Source: Alphaproteobacteria bacterium (GTDB lineage Bacteria; Pseudomonadota; Alphaproteobacteria; Caulobacterales; Hyphomonadaceae). From it: a stretch of 64,000 bases of DNA. The notes beneath the pieces are model-generated. The model saw nothing but the letters and a program-made list of their open reading frames with translations, was not told the DNA's origin and did no database searches. This document shows, one piece after another, positions 17,946-26,450 of the stretch (positions within the stretch are counted from its first letter, which is position 1; the number at the start of each line of letters is the position of its first letter). The position numbers were made by a program, and so were the translations under genes. The DNA lies in NCBI GenBank assembly GCA_018222605.1, contig JAAEZZ010000007.1, positions 98,522 to 162,521 of the forward strand, written 5' to 3'.

Positions 17946-20900
17946 ATGTCCACGCTCTTTTTCAAGCTGCCCCGCCTCGCTGTTCTGGCTATTCTCGTCG
18001 TCCTGATGGGCGGCCTTGGTGCCATGCTGACGCTCGGCCGTCAGGAAGACCCGACCCTGATCGAACGCTATGGCTATGTTCTGACGACCTATCCCGGCGC
18101 GGATGCCGAACGGGTCGAGGCGCTGGTGTCCGAACCTCTGGAAGCGGCGCTGATGGAGCTGCCGGAAGTCGATGAGGTCAGTTCGGCCAGCCGGAATGGC
18201 TTCTCCCAGATTGCCTTGCAGATTCGTGATGACCTCAGCGAATCCGAAGTCGATGATGCCTGGACACTGATCCGGGCAAAGGTTGAGACCGCGCGCTCCG
18301 AATTTCCGGAAGGCACGGGTATTCCGGAAGTGAACCGGCAATATGTCGGCGCGGCCACTCTGGTGATCGGCTTGACCTGGGAAGGCGAGGCCGAGCCGCC
18401 GCTGACCGTGATCCGCCGCATGGCGCTGGACCTTGAAGACCGCTTCCAGCGTCTTCCGGGCACAGAGTTGACCGATACGTTCGGCCTGCCGGATGAGGAA
18501 GTGCGTGTCGTCATGGACCCGCAGGCCCTTTCTGCGGCGGGCCTGTCCTTCCGTCAGGCGGCCGGGCTGATTGCCTCAGCCGACAGCAAGACGCCCGCCG
18601 GGCGTCTCAGAAGTTCCGGCGGCACTATTGGCCTGCAGGTCGGCGGGGAATTCGACAGCATCGCCCGCATCCGCGAAGTTCCGCTGCTGCAGCGCCAGGA
18701 TGGCTCTGCCGTGCGCGTGGGGGATGTCGCGCGGGTCGAGAAAGGCTTTGCGGACCCGCTGCCGCGCAAGGCGCTGGAAAACAACAAGCGTACCGTGCTG
18801 ATCGGCGTCTATATTTCGCCCAATCAGCGCGTCGACAAATGGGCCGAAAATGCCCGCGCCATCGTGCATGATTATGCCGCTAACACGCCGCCCGGACTGA
18901 GGATCGAAACGGTATTCGACCAGAGCGTCTACACGACGGACCGGCTGAACGGGCTGGCGAAGAACCTCATGTTCTCGGCGCTGATCGTGTTTGTTGTGCT
19001 GTTCATCACCATGGGTTGGCGCTCGGCCATCGTCGTCGGCACGGCCATTCCGTTAACGGTCAGCCTCGTCCTGATCCTGTTTAATGTGTTCGGCCATCCG
19101 CTGCACCAGATGTCGGTGACGGGGCTCGTCATCTCGCTCGGTCTGCTGATTGATAATGCCATCGTCGTGGTGGATGATTTTGATCAGCTGCGCGCCAAGG
19201 GCTTTTCGCGGATGGAGGCAATCCGTAAATCCCTGCGCCACCTGGCTGCGCCGCTCGCTGCCTCGACGCTGACCACGGCGCTCGCTTTTGCGCCGATTGC
19301 CATGTTGCCCGGCGGGGCGGGTGAGTTTGTCGGCATGATCGGCCTGTCGGTCGTGTTCTCGATCACCGCCTCCTTCATCGTCTCGATCACCGTCATTCCC
19401 GCCATGGCTGGCTGGTTTGACCGCAAGCGCTCCTGGGAAACCGGCAATGCCAAGCGCCCGCGTCGCTGGTGGCGGGATGGCGTGCACAGCGACTATCTGT
19501 CGGATGGTTACCGTGCGACGGTTGAGGCCGTGTTGCGCTTCCCGCCGCTGGGCATCGTGCTCAGCATCTTCCCGGCGCTGCTCGGCTTTTACCTGGTCGG
19601 TCAATTGCCGACACAATTCTTTCCGCAGACAGAACGTGACCAGTTCCAGGTCTCGATGCAGCTCGCGCCAGAAGCCGACATTTCCGACACCGAAAGCGTC
19701 GTGCGCCGCGCGACGGAGATGATCCAGTCCATTGAAGGCGTCAAATCCGTCACCTGGGTGCTGGGTGAGCCGTCCCCGCGTGTCTATTACAATGCCATCA
19801 ACAACACCGAAGGCGTTGAAGGCTTTGCCTCTGGCTGGGTCCAACTGGATGGCAATCAGCGCACGCGCCAGACCGTCGGCGAAGTGCAGCGCATGCTGCG
19901 CCAGGAATTCCCCAGCGCGCGCTTCCTGGCCTTGCCGTTTGAGCAGGGCCCGCCCGCCGATGCGCCGATTGAGTTCCGCATCATGGGTGATGATTTCGAC
20001 ACGCTGAACATGATCGGCGATCATACCCGCGCGATCCTCAGCCAGACGCCCGGCGTCACCTATTCTGTCGCCTCTCTGCAACTCGGCGCGCCGACCATTC
20101 GTCTGCAGGCAGACGAAGCGGCCACCGCTCTTGTCGGCGAGCGCCTGACAGACATTGCCGCAGATCTCAGCGCCGAACTGGAAGGTGTGCGGGCAGGCTC
20201 TGTGCTTGAGGGGACTGAGGAGCTTCCCGTGAAGGTCATCGCGCCGATGTCTCGCCGCACCGGCATGTCAGACTTGCGATCAGCCACGGTGGGGCAGGGC
20301 GCAGGCACGCCGATTGCTGCGCTGGGCGAAGTGACGCTGACACCGGAAACGGCCGTCATCACCCGCCGCAACGGACAGCGCATGAACCAGATCCTGGCCT
20401 TCCTTGATCCATACACGCTGCCCGCGCCGGTTCTGGCAGACTATCAGAAACGCCTTGAGGCCAGCGATTTCCATGTGCCCGCAGGCTATGAGATTGTCAT
20501 TGGTGGAGAGGCGGAGAATTCCAGCGATGCCATGGGCAATCTGGCTGCGGTCGGTGTGCCGCTCGTCATGGTGATGGCGGGCGCCATCATGCTGGTGTTC
20601 AACTCCTTCCGTATGATGCTGCTGGTGCTGACGACGGGCTTCCTGTCGCTCGGCCTCGCCTTCTTCGGCGTGTGGCTGTTCAATCTGCCTTTCGGCTTCA
20701 ATGCGATCATTGGCGGCTTTGGCTTGTTTGGCATCGCGATCAACGGCTCTATCGTGGTCTTGTCGCTCTTGAGGGCAAGTCCGGAGGCGATGGCGGATGA
20801 TGTCATCGCCCAGCGCGAAATCGTCGTCGATGCGACGCGCCACATCGTGGCCACCACGTTGACGACGATGGGCGGTTTCGTGCCGATCCTTCTGTCTGGC

Positions 20901-21065
20901 GATGCGTTCTGGATGCCGCTGGCGGCGGGGATTTCCGGCGGTGTGGCCGGGTCAGCCCTGCTGGCGCTGTATTTCACGCCGGCAGTCTTCCGCATCACGA
21001 CGCTGAAGCCGGTACGGCGCACCTTCACCTATCTGTTTAATCGTAAGGAAATGCCAGCGAGCTAA
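17946..21065 (+). CDS. RND-family inner-membrane efflux pump
   Basis: A 1039-residue proton-driven exporter with twelve membrane helices and two large periplasmic loops. It falls in the branch carrying RQEDPTL after the first helix. The proton-relay positions differ from AcrB: helix 4 reads IDNAIVVVDD, giving D403 and N404 where AcrB has Asp407-Asp408. Helix 10 reads AINGSIVV, giving I932 where AcrB has Lys940. The gene starts 14 bases after the adaptor stop behind a GGGAG site. Substrate is not predictable. The permease is full length and the operon otherwise intact, so it is probably functional with a variant relay. Confidence 0.93.
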   Translation: MSTLFFKLPRLAVLAILVVLMGGLGAMLTLGRQEDPTLIERYGYVLTTYPGADAERVEALVSEPLEAALMELPEVDEVSSASRNGFSQIALQIRDDLSESEVDDAWTLIRAKVETARSEFPEGTGIPEVNRQYVGAATLVIGLTWEGEAEPPLTVIRRMALDLEDRFQRLPGTELTDTFGLPDEEVRVVMDPQALSAAGLSFRQAAGLIASADSKTPAGRLRSSGGTIGLQVGGEFDSIARIREVPLLQRQDGSAVRVGDVARVEKGFADPLPRKALENNKRTVLIGVYISPNQRVDKWAENARAIVHDYAANTPPGLRIETVFDQSVYTTDRLNGLAKNLMFSALIVFVVLFITMGWRSAIVVGTAIPLTVSLVLILFNVFGHPLHQMSVTGLVISLGLLIDNAIVVVDDFDQLRAKGFSRMEAIRKSLRHLAAPLAASTLTTALAFAPIAMLPGGAGEFVGMIGLSVVFSITASFIVSITVIPAMAGWFDRKRSWETGNAKRPRRWWRDGVHSDYLSDGYRATVEAVLRFPPLGIVLSIFPALLGFYLVGQLPTQFFPQTERDQFQVSMQLAPEADISDTESVVRRATEMIQSIEGVKSVTWVLGEPSPRVYYNAINNTEGVEGFASGWVQLDGNQRTRQTVGEVQRMLRQEFPSARFLALPFEQGPPADAPIEFRIMGDDFDTLNMIGDHTRAILSQTPGVTYSVASLQLGAPTIRLQADEAATALVGERLTDIAADLSAELEGVRAGSVLEGTEELPVKVIAPMSRRTGMSDLRSATVGQGAGTPIAALGEVTLTPETAVITRRNGQRMNQILAFLDPYTLPAPVLADYQKRLEASDFHVPAGYEIVIGGEAENSSDAMGNLAAVGVPLVMVMAGAIMLVFNSFRMMLLVLTTGFLSLGLAFFGVWLFNLPFGFNAIIGGFGLFGIAINGSIVVLSLLRASPEAMADDVIAQREIVVDATRHIVATTLTTMGGFVPILLSGDAFWMPLAAGISGGVAGSALLALYFTPAVFRITTLKPVRRTFTYLFNRKEMPAS

Positions 21066-21140
21066 TCAGGGATCAGGTCTTGCCACTTGGGAATTGATCC
21101 CCCATCTCGTTTGGATCAGGGAAAGAAAAGGACCCCCGAC

Positions 21141-21953
21141 ATGCCAGAGAACCCGGATATCGGCGCCCCCGCGCCAGCCTGGAGCCGTCTGCGTTTCGAG
21201 GCCCGCGCCGCTGCAGCAGATGAGCCGACCCTGTCGAGCTATCTGAACTCTGCGATTCTGGCGCATTCCACGCTGTGCCAGGCGCTGTCTTTCCATCTGG
21301 CGGAAAAGCTGGGCAGCCCGGTGATGAGCACCCAGCAGATCCGGCATGTCCTGTCCGAAGCCTATAATGCAGACAGAACACTGGTCGAGGCCGCCGAGGC
21401 CGACATGCAGGCCGTTCTGGAGCGAGACCCGGCCTGCCGCGGCATGCTGCAGCCTTTCCTGTTCTTCAAGGGCTTCCTGGCGCTGCAGACTTATCGCGTC
21501 GCGCATCAGCTGTGGCGTGAGGGGCGCGAGACACTGGCCTTTTACTTCCAGAGCCGCGCCTCGGAATTGTTCGGTGTGGATGCGCACCCCGCCGCCCGCA
21601 TCGGCAAGTCTGTCATGCTGGACCATGCCTCTGGCATCACAATCGGCGAGACGGCGGTGGTCGGCGATGGCTGCTCTCTGCTGCACGGCGTCACGCTGGG
21701 CGGCACCGGCAAGGAAGTCGGCGACCGTCACCCGAAAATCGGCAAGGGCGTGCTGCTCTCTGTCGGCGCGAAAGTGCTGGGCAACATCACGATTGGTGAC
21801 GAGACCAAGGTGGCTGCGGGCAGTGTGGTGCTAAAAGACGTGCCCGCGCACTGCACCGTGGCGGGTGTCCCGGCGAAGATTGTCAGCGGCCCGTCCTGCT
21901 GCCATCCGGCCCAGACAATGGACCAGACGATTCCCGACGAAGCGTCTAAATAA
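21141..21953 (+). CDS. cysE: serine O-acetyltransferase
   Basis: Transfers acetyl from acetyl-CoA to serine, the first step of cysteine synthesis. The chosen ATG gives 270 residues, a typical CysE length. It lies behind an AAGG site; a TTG at 21087 would add 18 atypical residues. The N-terminal helical domain (about 15-140) is followed by a left-handed beta-helix of hexapeptide repeats containing the active-site region MLDHASGITIGETAVVGD and LLHGVTLGGTGKE. It ends with VPAKIVSG and a short tail. In CysE the C-terminal tail docks into cysteine synthase; here it ends TIPDEASK and lacks the usual terminal isoleucine. The gene appears monocistronic. Confidence 0.94.
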   Translation: MPENPDIGAPAPAWSRLRFEARAAAADEPTLSSYLNSAILAHSTLCQALSFHLAEKLGSPVMSTQQIRHVLSEAYNADRTLVEAAEADMQAVLERDPACRGMLQPFLFFKGFLALQTYRVAHQLWREGRETLAFYFQSRASELFGVDAHPAARIGKSVMLDHASGITIGETAVVGDGCSLLHGVTLGGTGKEVGDRHPKIGKGVLLSVGAKVLGNITIGDETKVAAGSVVLKDVPAHCTVAGVPAKIVSGPSCCHPAQTMDQTIPDEASK

Positions 21954-22159
21954 TCTGATTATTCCCCTGTTGCGTGATGCTGTTCTCAGTAATTCACGCC
22001 ACAGCTGAATTATCCACAAGCATTCACTGTTTTATTGCTTTGCCTGGCGTTTCATTTCGGGATCGCAATATTGTTGCCTGTTTAGCTTTCAGTTACCATT
22101 CCGGCCTGCGTCCCAAAAGGGACGATGCGTGAGTCCACGTTCCAGAAGGGGGCAGGCGG

Positions 22160-23308
22160 GTGACCTATGAGGAGGAGGAGAGCGAAGGCCGTGTCCGGCG
22201 CAGGCGCAAGGTGCGCCGCGTGCAGGCAGAGCGTTTGCCCTTCATGCCTTATGCCGCCGGTCCCATAATTGCCTTCGGACTGCTCGTTCTCTTCGCAATC
22301 TGGCCGTTCGCCTCTGGTGTGATTGAGCGATCGGCAGAGCGCGCGGCGATTGAGGCGCTGGCCGGGGCAGGCGCCAGCTGGGCGCGTCCGCGCGCCTCCG
22401 GCCAATGGATCACCCTGGAAGGCACGCCGCCCTCGCGCGCAGCTGCGGACGACGCGCTGCAGGCCGTGCGTGAGGCGAAAGCCCGTACGCTACTGGGTCC
22501 GGCCCGCCCGATTACGCGCGTGCGGGACCGGTTCACCCTGACCGAGGTGGCCGAAACGCCGACTGGCATGCCGAATGGCTGGTCATACCGCCTGGCCGAT
22601 GGCGTGCTGACACTGGATGGCGACATGCCCAATAATGATGTGCGCGACGAAGTGCTGAAGGCCGCCCGCGCCGAGATAGATCCGCCGCGCCTGATCAGCA
22701 TCCGGGACAGCCTGACCATCACTAACGAGCCGCTGCCCGAAGGTTACACCTCTGTTGCCCTGCGCGGCATTGATACCGTCACGCGCTGTGATCGCGGCGT
22801 GGCGAGCTTCAGTTCCAATCGCTTCTCCATCAGCTGTGAACTGCCGGGCTCGGATGCCGCCGCCGTGCGGGAGATCGCGCTGGCCCCAATTGCCCTGGGA
22901 GAGATTGGTGCGGTGGACATCATGGCGCGTGAGGCCGTTGCCAGCTGCGAATCCTCGCTTTCGGACTTGCTGTCCGGCACGCAGATCAAGTTCAATTCCT
23001 CCAGCGCCGCGATTGATGCCTCCAGCTCTGAATTGCTGGATGAGGTGGCCGGGGCGGTGCGGGCCTGCCCCGGTAATCTGCGGATTGAGGGGCACACGGA
23101 TAGTACTGGCCTGGACGAGACCAATCGCCGCCTTAGCCAGGCGCGGGCAGAGGCCGTGCGCAATGCGCTGATCGCACGTGGCGTTCCGGCCACACGCCTT
23201 GTCGCGGCGGGCTATGGTGCCAGCCGGCCCATCGGCTCCAACCAGACGGCTGACGGCCGGGCCCAGAACCGACGCATAGAAATACGGGTGATCCGTGTTT
23301 CCGAATGA
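22160..23308 (+). CDS. membrane-anchored OmpA-family protein with BON-like repeats
   Basis: A 382-residue envelope protein. An acidic then strongly basic N-terminus (residues 1-28) precedes one membrane helix at about 31-52. Two or three BON-like modules follow (WITLEGTPPSRAAADDALQ; GVLTLDGDMPNNDVRDEVLKAA). The C-terminal OmpA domain (about 265-382) carries the peptidoglycan signature GHTDSTGLDETNRRLSQARAEAV and a closing RRIEIRV. By family it ties the inner membrane to the cell wall. The start is GTG. It lies 30 bases before a long coiled-coil membrane protein on the same strand, probably one transcript and one structure. Confidence 0.87.
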   Translation: MTYEEEESEGRVRRRRKVRRVQAERLPFMPYAAGPIIAFGLLVLFAIWPFASGVIERSAERAAIEALAGAGASWARPRASGQWITLEGTPPSRAAADDALQAVREAKARTLLGPARPITRVRDRFTLTEVAETPTGMPNGWSYRLADGVLTLDGDMPNNDVRDEVLKAARAEIDPPRLISIRDSLTITNEPLPEGYTSVALRGIDTVTRCDRGVASFSSNRFSISCELPGSDAAAVREIALAPIALGEIGAVDIMAREAVASCESSLSDLLSGTQIKFNSSSAAIDASSSELLDEVAGAVRACPGNLRIEGHTDSTGLDETNRRLSQARAEAVRNALIARGVPATRLVAAGYGASRPIGSNQTADGRAQNRRIEIRVIRVSE

Positions 23309-23338
23309 TTTCCTCCTGAGACTCTGAAAGTAACGACC

Positions 23339-25174
23339 ATGTGGTATCTCATCATACAGATCCTCGTTCTCATGATCTTCGCGGCCGTCGCGGGGGCATT
23401 GCTTGCCTATTGGTGGATGAAGAACCGCTATGAGGATGTTACGGATAGTTATGAGGACATGCTGGAGCGGTCCGCGCATGATGCGCTGCCGCCCCCTGCG
23501 ACGCGCGCGGATTTGCAGGCCTTTGTCTCCGGTCTGGAAGCGCGGCTTGAGTCTCGTCTGGAGGCGCTGCCAGCTCTCGTTACGCGGGATGAGCTGGACA
23601 CTGGCCTGCGCGGCATCGGCGCGCAGATCGCCTCCATACCGCAGCCCGAAAAGCCGGACCTGGCCCCGATCACGGCGCATCTGGAAAAAGTCACGCATCG
23701 TCTGGAAGGTATCACCGGGGATGTGGAAGGCATGCGTGCCCACCTCACGGCAGAGGGTGAGGAAAGCGCCTTCACGCCGCTGATGGGCCGTCTGTCACAG
23801 ATTGAGACCGCTATTGGCGAACTGAAGAATACAGAACTGAACACGGTTGAAGGCCATCTTGAAAGTCTGGACGCCCGCATCTCTCGCATCGAGGATGGCG
23901 TAAACCTGCTGATGAGTGTGGAGCTGCCCAAGCCGCCGGAGATTCCGGAAGTGGATCTCGGGCCCGTGCACAGCGCGCTGGCCAGCATCCAGCTTGCCAT
24001 TGAAAGCATCGACATACCCATCACGGACCTAGACCCCATCCGGCAGGATTTCGGCCAGATGGAGTCCCGCCTGGCGGAGTTTGCCGAAGGCCTCGATGCC
24101 CAGCGCAAGGCAGACAATGAAAGCATGACAATCCGTCTGCAGACCTTATCCTCCTCGCTCGCCTCTCTCCGCGTGCCGGATGTGGATGGCCTGCGCGAGC
24201 GCCTCTCGAAACTGGAGAACGTCATCACCGCGCTGTCGGAGCAGAAATCAGACCTCGGCCCGATCACCGAAACCCTGCGCGAGATCGACAAGCAGATGCG
24301 CAACCCCTCTGATGACATGCGCAAGATGTCTACCCGCCTCGCGGATCTGGAAGGTGGCACGGCGGCGGTTCATGCAAAGCTGGTACTGCTGGAGAATACT
24401 GTGTCCGGCATGCGGCCGGAGCCGGTGGACCTGTCTCCCGTACAAAGCCGCCTCGCGCATCTGGAAACGGCGATCTCCTCTCTGCGGGGGGAATTGCAGT
24501 CCCTGCCGGATGTTACGCCGCTGGAGCGCCGCATAGCAGGCCTTCAGGAATCTGTCCTCTCCCTGCGAGAGCCGGACCTGTCGGGCCTGACCAACTCCCT
24601 GCGCAAGATGGAGTCGCGGATGAATCTCGGCGCGGTGGAAGACCGGCTGAATGCCATCGAATATGCGTTGTCCTCGCTGACACATTTCGTACGTACACGG
24701 CCAGACCCGGTCGACTATTCCTTCCGCACGCCCGCCGCGATGCCGGCCTATGAGGAACAGTCCGGGCCGACCTTCACACTGCCAGAGAAGAAGACCCCGG
24801 CCTCACCGCCGCCGCCTCCACCACCGCCCCCTCCGGCGCAGCAGCCCGCCCGTGCGTCCGTCTCCGGCGATCCGGTCGAGGCCGCCATGCGACCGGACGA
24901 CAAGGCAAACCTTCTGGTCGAAGCCGCCTTCGGAGAGGGGGACGATCTGGAGCTGATCAATGGCGTCGGCCCGATGCTGTGCGAGTTGCTGAATGATGTC
25001 GGCGTCTACTATTTCTGGCAGGTCGCCGAATGGGGCGAGGACGAAATCGAATGGGTCGACGGCAAGCTGGAGCACTTCAAGGGCCGGATCGAGCGCGATG
25101 ACTGGGTTGGCCAGGCCAAGCTGCTGGCCCAGCGCCCGGATGTCGCCAAACGCCCGCGTACCCACGCAGACTGA
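23339..25174 (+). CDS. membrane-anchored coiled-coil protein with a C-terminal helix-hairpin-helix domain
   Basis: A 611-residue protein that I cannot assign to a characterised family. An N-terminal membrane helix (about 4-24) ends in a short basic segment. From about 50 to 465 there are repeating 45-55-residue units of the form LGPI..RL..LE..I..L, dominated by heptads and predicted to be coiled coil. A run of about ten prolines (about 484-496) separates this from a globular tail at about 537-600, beginning DDLELINGVGPMLCELLNDV. That is the helix-hairpin-helix module often found at the end of alphaproteobacterial proteins. Which side of the membrane the rod faces is not resolved: the basic flank suggests cytoplasmic. 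It is co-oriented with the OmpA-like gene 30 bases upstream. Confidence 0.8.
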   Translation: MWYLIIQILVLMIFAAVAGALLAYWWMKNRYEDVTDSYEDMLERSAHDALPPPATRADLQAFVSGLEARLESRLEALPALVTRDELDTGLRGIGAQIASIPQPEKPDLAPITAHLEKVTHRLEGITGDVEGMRAHLTAEGEESAFTPLMGRLSQIETAIGELKNTELNTVEGHLESLDARISRIEDGVNLLMSVELPKPPEIPEVDLGPVHSALASIQLAIESIDIPITDLDPIRQDFGQMESRLAEFAEGLDAQRKADNESMTIRLQTLSSSLASLRVPDVDGLRERLSKLENVITALSEQKSDLGPITETLREIDKQMRNPSDDMRKMSTRLADLEGGTAAVHAKLVLLENTVSGMRPEPVDLSPVQSRLAHLETAISSLRGELQSLPDVTPLERRIAGLQESVLSLREPDLSGLTNSLRKMESRMNLGAVEDRLNAIEYALSSLTHFVRTRPDPVDYSFRTPAAMPAYEEQSGPTFTLPEKKTPASPPPPPPPPPPAQQPARASVSGDPVEAAMRPDDKANLLVEAAFGEGDDLELINGVGPMLCELLNDVGVYYFWQVAEWGEDEIEWVDGKLEHFKGRIERDDWVGQAKLLAQRPDVAKRPRTHAD

Positions 25175-25204
25175 CGGGGCAAGGGGCCACGACAAGGGGC
25201 AGGG

Positions 25205-25238
25205 CCGGTTTTGCTGCCGCGCGTGACAGCAAAACCGG
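25205..25238 (+). terminator. perfect 12-bp hairpin after the coiled-coil gene
   Basis: CCGGTTTTGCTG (25205-25216) pairs perfectly with CAGCAAAACCGG (25227-25238) around a 10-nt loop, 30 bases past the stop at 25174. No T-run follows, so it is a terminator-like hairpin rather than a canonical intrinsic terminator. Confidence 0.5.
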
Positions 25239-25342
25239 TCGCCCTATATTGGGCACATGGCCTGATTGCAGGCAGACCGGTTGCAACGGCACCGAAAATC
25301 TCTACGTTGCGCCGCGAACACCGAACACAAAGGAGCCGCGTA

Positions 25343-25552
25343 ATGGAGCGCGAAGAAACGCTGCGTCTTGAGGCGTACCTGAAAGAAAAACTGCACCCGG
25401 GCCTGCGCCTGGTGCCCCGCGACAAGACGGATGATTCCGTTGAGTGCTATCTTGGCGCTGAATTCCTGGCCGTGGTCTACAAGGATGTCGATGAGGGCGA
25501 GACGTCCTACCAGTTCCAGATGACCGTGCTGCAAGAAGACATCAAAGGCTAA
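25343..25552 (+). CDS. DUF3126 family protein
   Basis: A 69-residue cytoplasmic protein of the alphaproteobacterial DUF3126 family, function unknown. Recognisable pieces are the N-terminal helix LEAYLKEKLHP, the strand pair VECYLGAEFLAVVYKD, and the end YQFQMTVLQEDIK. The ATG at 25343 is chosen because AAGGAG lies eight bases before it; the frame is open further upstream but that stretch has no family character. It sits alone between the coiled-coil gene and a convergent small gene, with only four bases separating the stops. Confidence 0.9.
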   Translation: MEREETLRLEAYLKEKLHPGLRLVPRDKTDDSVECYLGAEFLAVVYKDVDEGETSYQFQMTVLQEDIKG

Positions 25553-25556
25553 GGCC

Positions 25557-25985
25557 CTACCAGGGCAGGGCCTGCAGGTCCGGCGCGGTCCATTCGCGGC
25601 GGGCTTCGGGGCTGAACAGGTTTTCCCGGCTCCAATAGGCGAGAATCCAGTCCGGTTTCCCGCAGGGCCCGGCGAGCAGATCCGACAGGATCACGTGGAG
25701 CGGCGTGCCTTTGGGCACGCCGCTCAGCGCATGGGCGACCGCCCGGAGGGAGGCGAGGGTGATCGTCTCGTGATAGCCTTCGGTGTCGGTGTTACGGCCC
25801 CCGACGGATTCATTGTAGGCGCGGATCATGCCCGGCATGTCGTGGAAGGCCGCGGCCTCGTCCTCCGCGACGAGGGAAAGGGCGGCGGCCCAGTGGGCGG
25901 CATGGGTCCATTTCTCCTTCGGCAGGGTGCGGGCGCGGAAGGCCGCTATCAGCGCGGCGATGTCGGCGTCAGTTTCAAAACTCAT
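25557..25985 (-). CDS. conserved hypothetical protein, 142 aa
   Basis: A small soluble, mostly helical protein. An N-terminal segment reads FRARTLPKEKWTHAAHWAAAL (His in a WTHAAH motif near 27-32), and a second conserved-looking block is GYHETITLASLRAVAHA. The pattern resembles widespread uncharacterised proteins with a WTHxAH signature; no activity is known to me. The conserved histidines and HETIT glutamate could bind metal, but that is speculation. A leftward terminator-like hairpin sits 38 bases upstream of its start, so it may be expressed from a promoter inside that gap or controlled by attenuation. Confidence 0.75.
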   Translation of the reverse strand: MSFETDADIAALIAAFRARTLPKEKWTHAAHWAAALSLVAEDEAAAFHDMPGMIRAYNESVGGRNTDTEGYHETITLASLRAVAHALSGVPKGTPLHVILSDLLAGPCGKPDWILAYWSRENLFSPEARREWTAPDLQALPW

Positions 25986-26022
25986 TGTTTCAGTTCCTTC
26001 TTTTATGGCGGGACCAAAACGA

Positions 26023-26047
26023 AAGCCCCGCCGAGGTGGCGGGGCTT
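26023..26047 (-). terminator. intrinsic terminator reading left
   Basis: A perfect 10-bp GC-rich stem (AAGCCCCGCC at 26023-26032 with GGCGGGGCTT at 26038-26047) and 5-nt loop. In the leftward direction it is followed by TCGTTTTGG. It lies upstream of, not after, the 142-aa gene. It therefore terminates an unannotated leftward transcript or acts as an attenuator of that gene. Confidence 0.7.
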
Positions 26048-26191
26048 GTCGGGTCGGCTGCTTGTCAGACGCACGCGTCAGTCAGGCAGTCGCCAGGCAC
26101 AAGCACGCGCCGGCAGAATGTGCCGGGTCTGTTGCTGCAGGGGGATCGCGTGTCTGTGCATGAGGCTGAGGTAGCGATTCCGTGTCGGGCT

Positions 26192-26285
26192 GGCAAGCTC
26201 GTATTTGTGCGTAGACGGAGGCCCTGCCTCGCTTCCTCCCGTTAACCCTGGCCTGCGCCGGGGCGGCGGAGCGGACGAGCTTGCC
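26192..26285. ncRNA. candidate structured RNA element
   Basis: GGCAAGCTCGT (26192-26202) and ACGAGCTTGCC (26275-26285) can form an 11-bp perfect helix closing a 72-base domain that itself contains several GC-rich inverted repeats. Terminator hairpins flank the element on both sides (26023-26047 and 26322-26362). Strand and expression cannot be decided from sequence alone. Confidence 0.35.
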
Positions 26286-26291
26286 GTGGCC

Positions 26292-26315
26292 GGCGTTTGG
26301 TCTGCAACAGCATTT
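26292..26315. repeat. 24-base exact copy of a segment of xseA
   Basis: The 24 bases from GGCGTTTGG to AGCATTT are identical to 30244-30267, inside xseA. Plus-strand RNA from this site would be perfectly complementary to xseA mRNA. The flanks do not match, so it is not a larger duplicated gene fragment. Confidence 0.85.
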
Positions 26316-26321
26316 GGGCTG

Positions 26322-26362
26322 AAAACGCCCTCTCCTGTAATGAATGCAGGGGAGGGCGTTTT
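26322..26362. terminator. bidirectional terminator hairpin
   Basis: AAAACGCCCTCTCCTG (26322-26337) pairs with CAGGGGAGGGCGTTTT (26347-26362) with a single G-T pair, around a 9-nt loop. The TTTT at the end of either arm gives terminator character on both strands. It follows the 24-base xseA-matching segment by six bases. Confidence 0.65.
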
Positions 26363-26435
26363 GCTGCGCGGCTCTTCCGAAAGACGCTCCTGTCCTGCCG
26401 GAAAGTCTCCGCTCCGGACAAAATATCTCACTTAT

Positions 26436-26450
26436 TGAGACTGATTATCA
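26436..26450. promoter_or_regulatory. candidate Fur box upstream of the TonB receptor
   Basis: TGAGACT-G-ATTATCA follows the 7-1-7 Fur pattern (TGATAAT-N-ATTATCA): the right half is perfect and the left half matches five of seven bases. It lies 71 bases before the ATG of an iron-type receptor gene, where Fur repression is expected. Confidence 0.5.

Noticed and set aside
19053-20081. 342-aa open frame on the minus strand inside the RND pump gene
   Set aside because: Fully antisense to a clear RND gene; no domain, low-complexity His/Arg/Gln-rich composition typical of GC-rich shadows.
22109-22124. CGTCCC-AAAA-GGGACG hairpin before the OmpA-like gene as a terminator
   Set aside because: Only six base pairs, with no T-run on either strand; too weak to annotate.
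26013-26365. SRP RNA, RNase P RNA, tmRNA or cobalamin riboswitch in the 26-kb gap
   Set aside because: Looked for the conserved cores (GGTCAGG..GGAAGG, GAGGAAAGTCC, tmRNA tag codons, B12 box) on both strands and found none.
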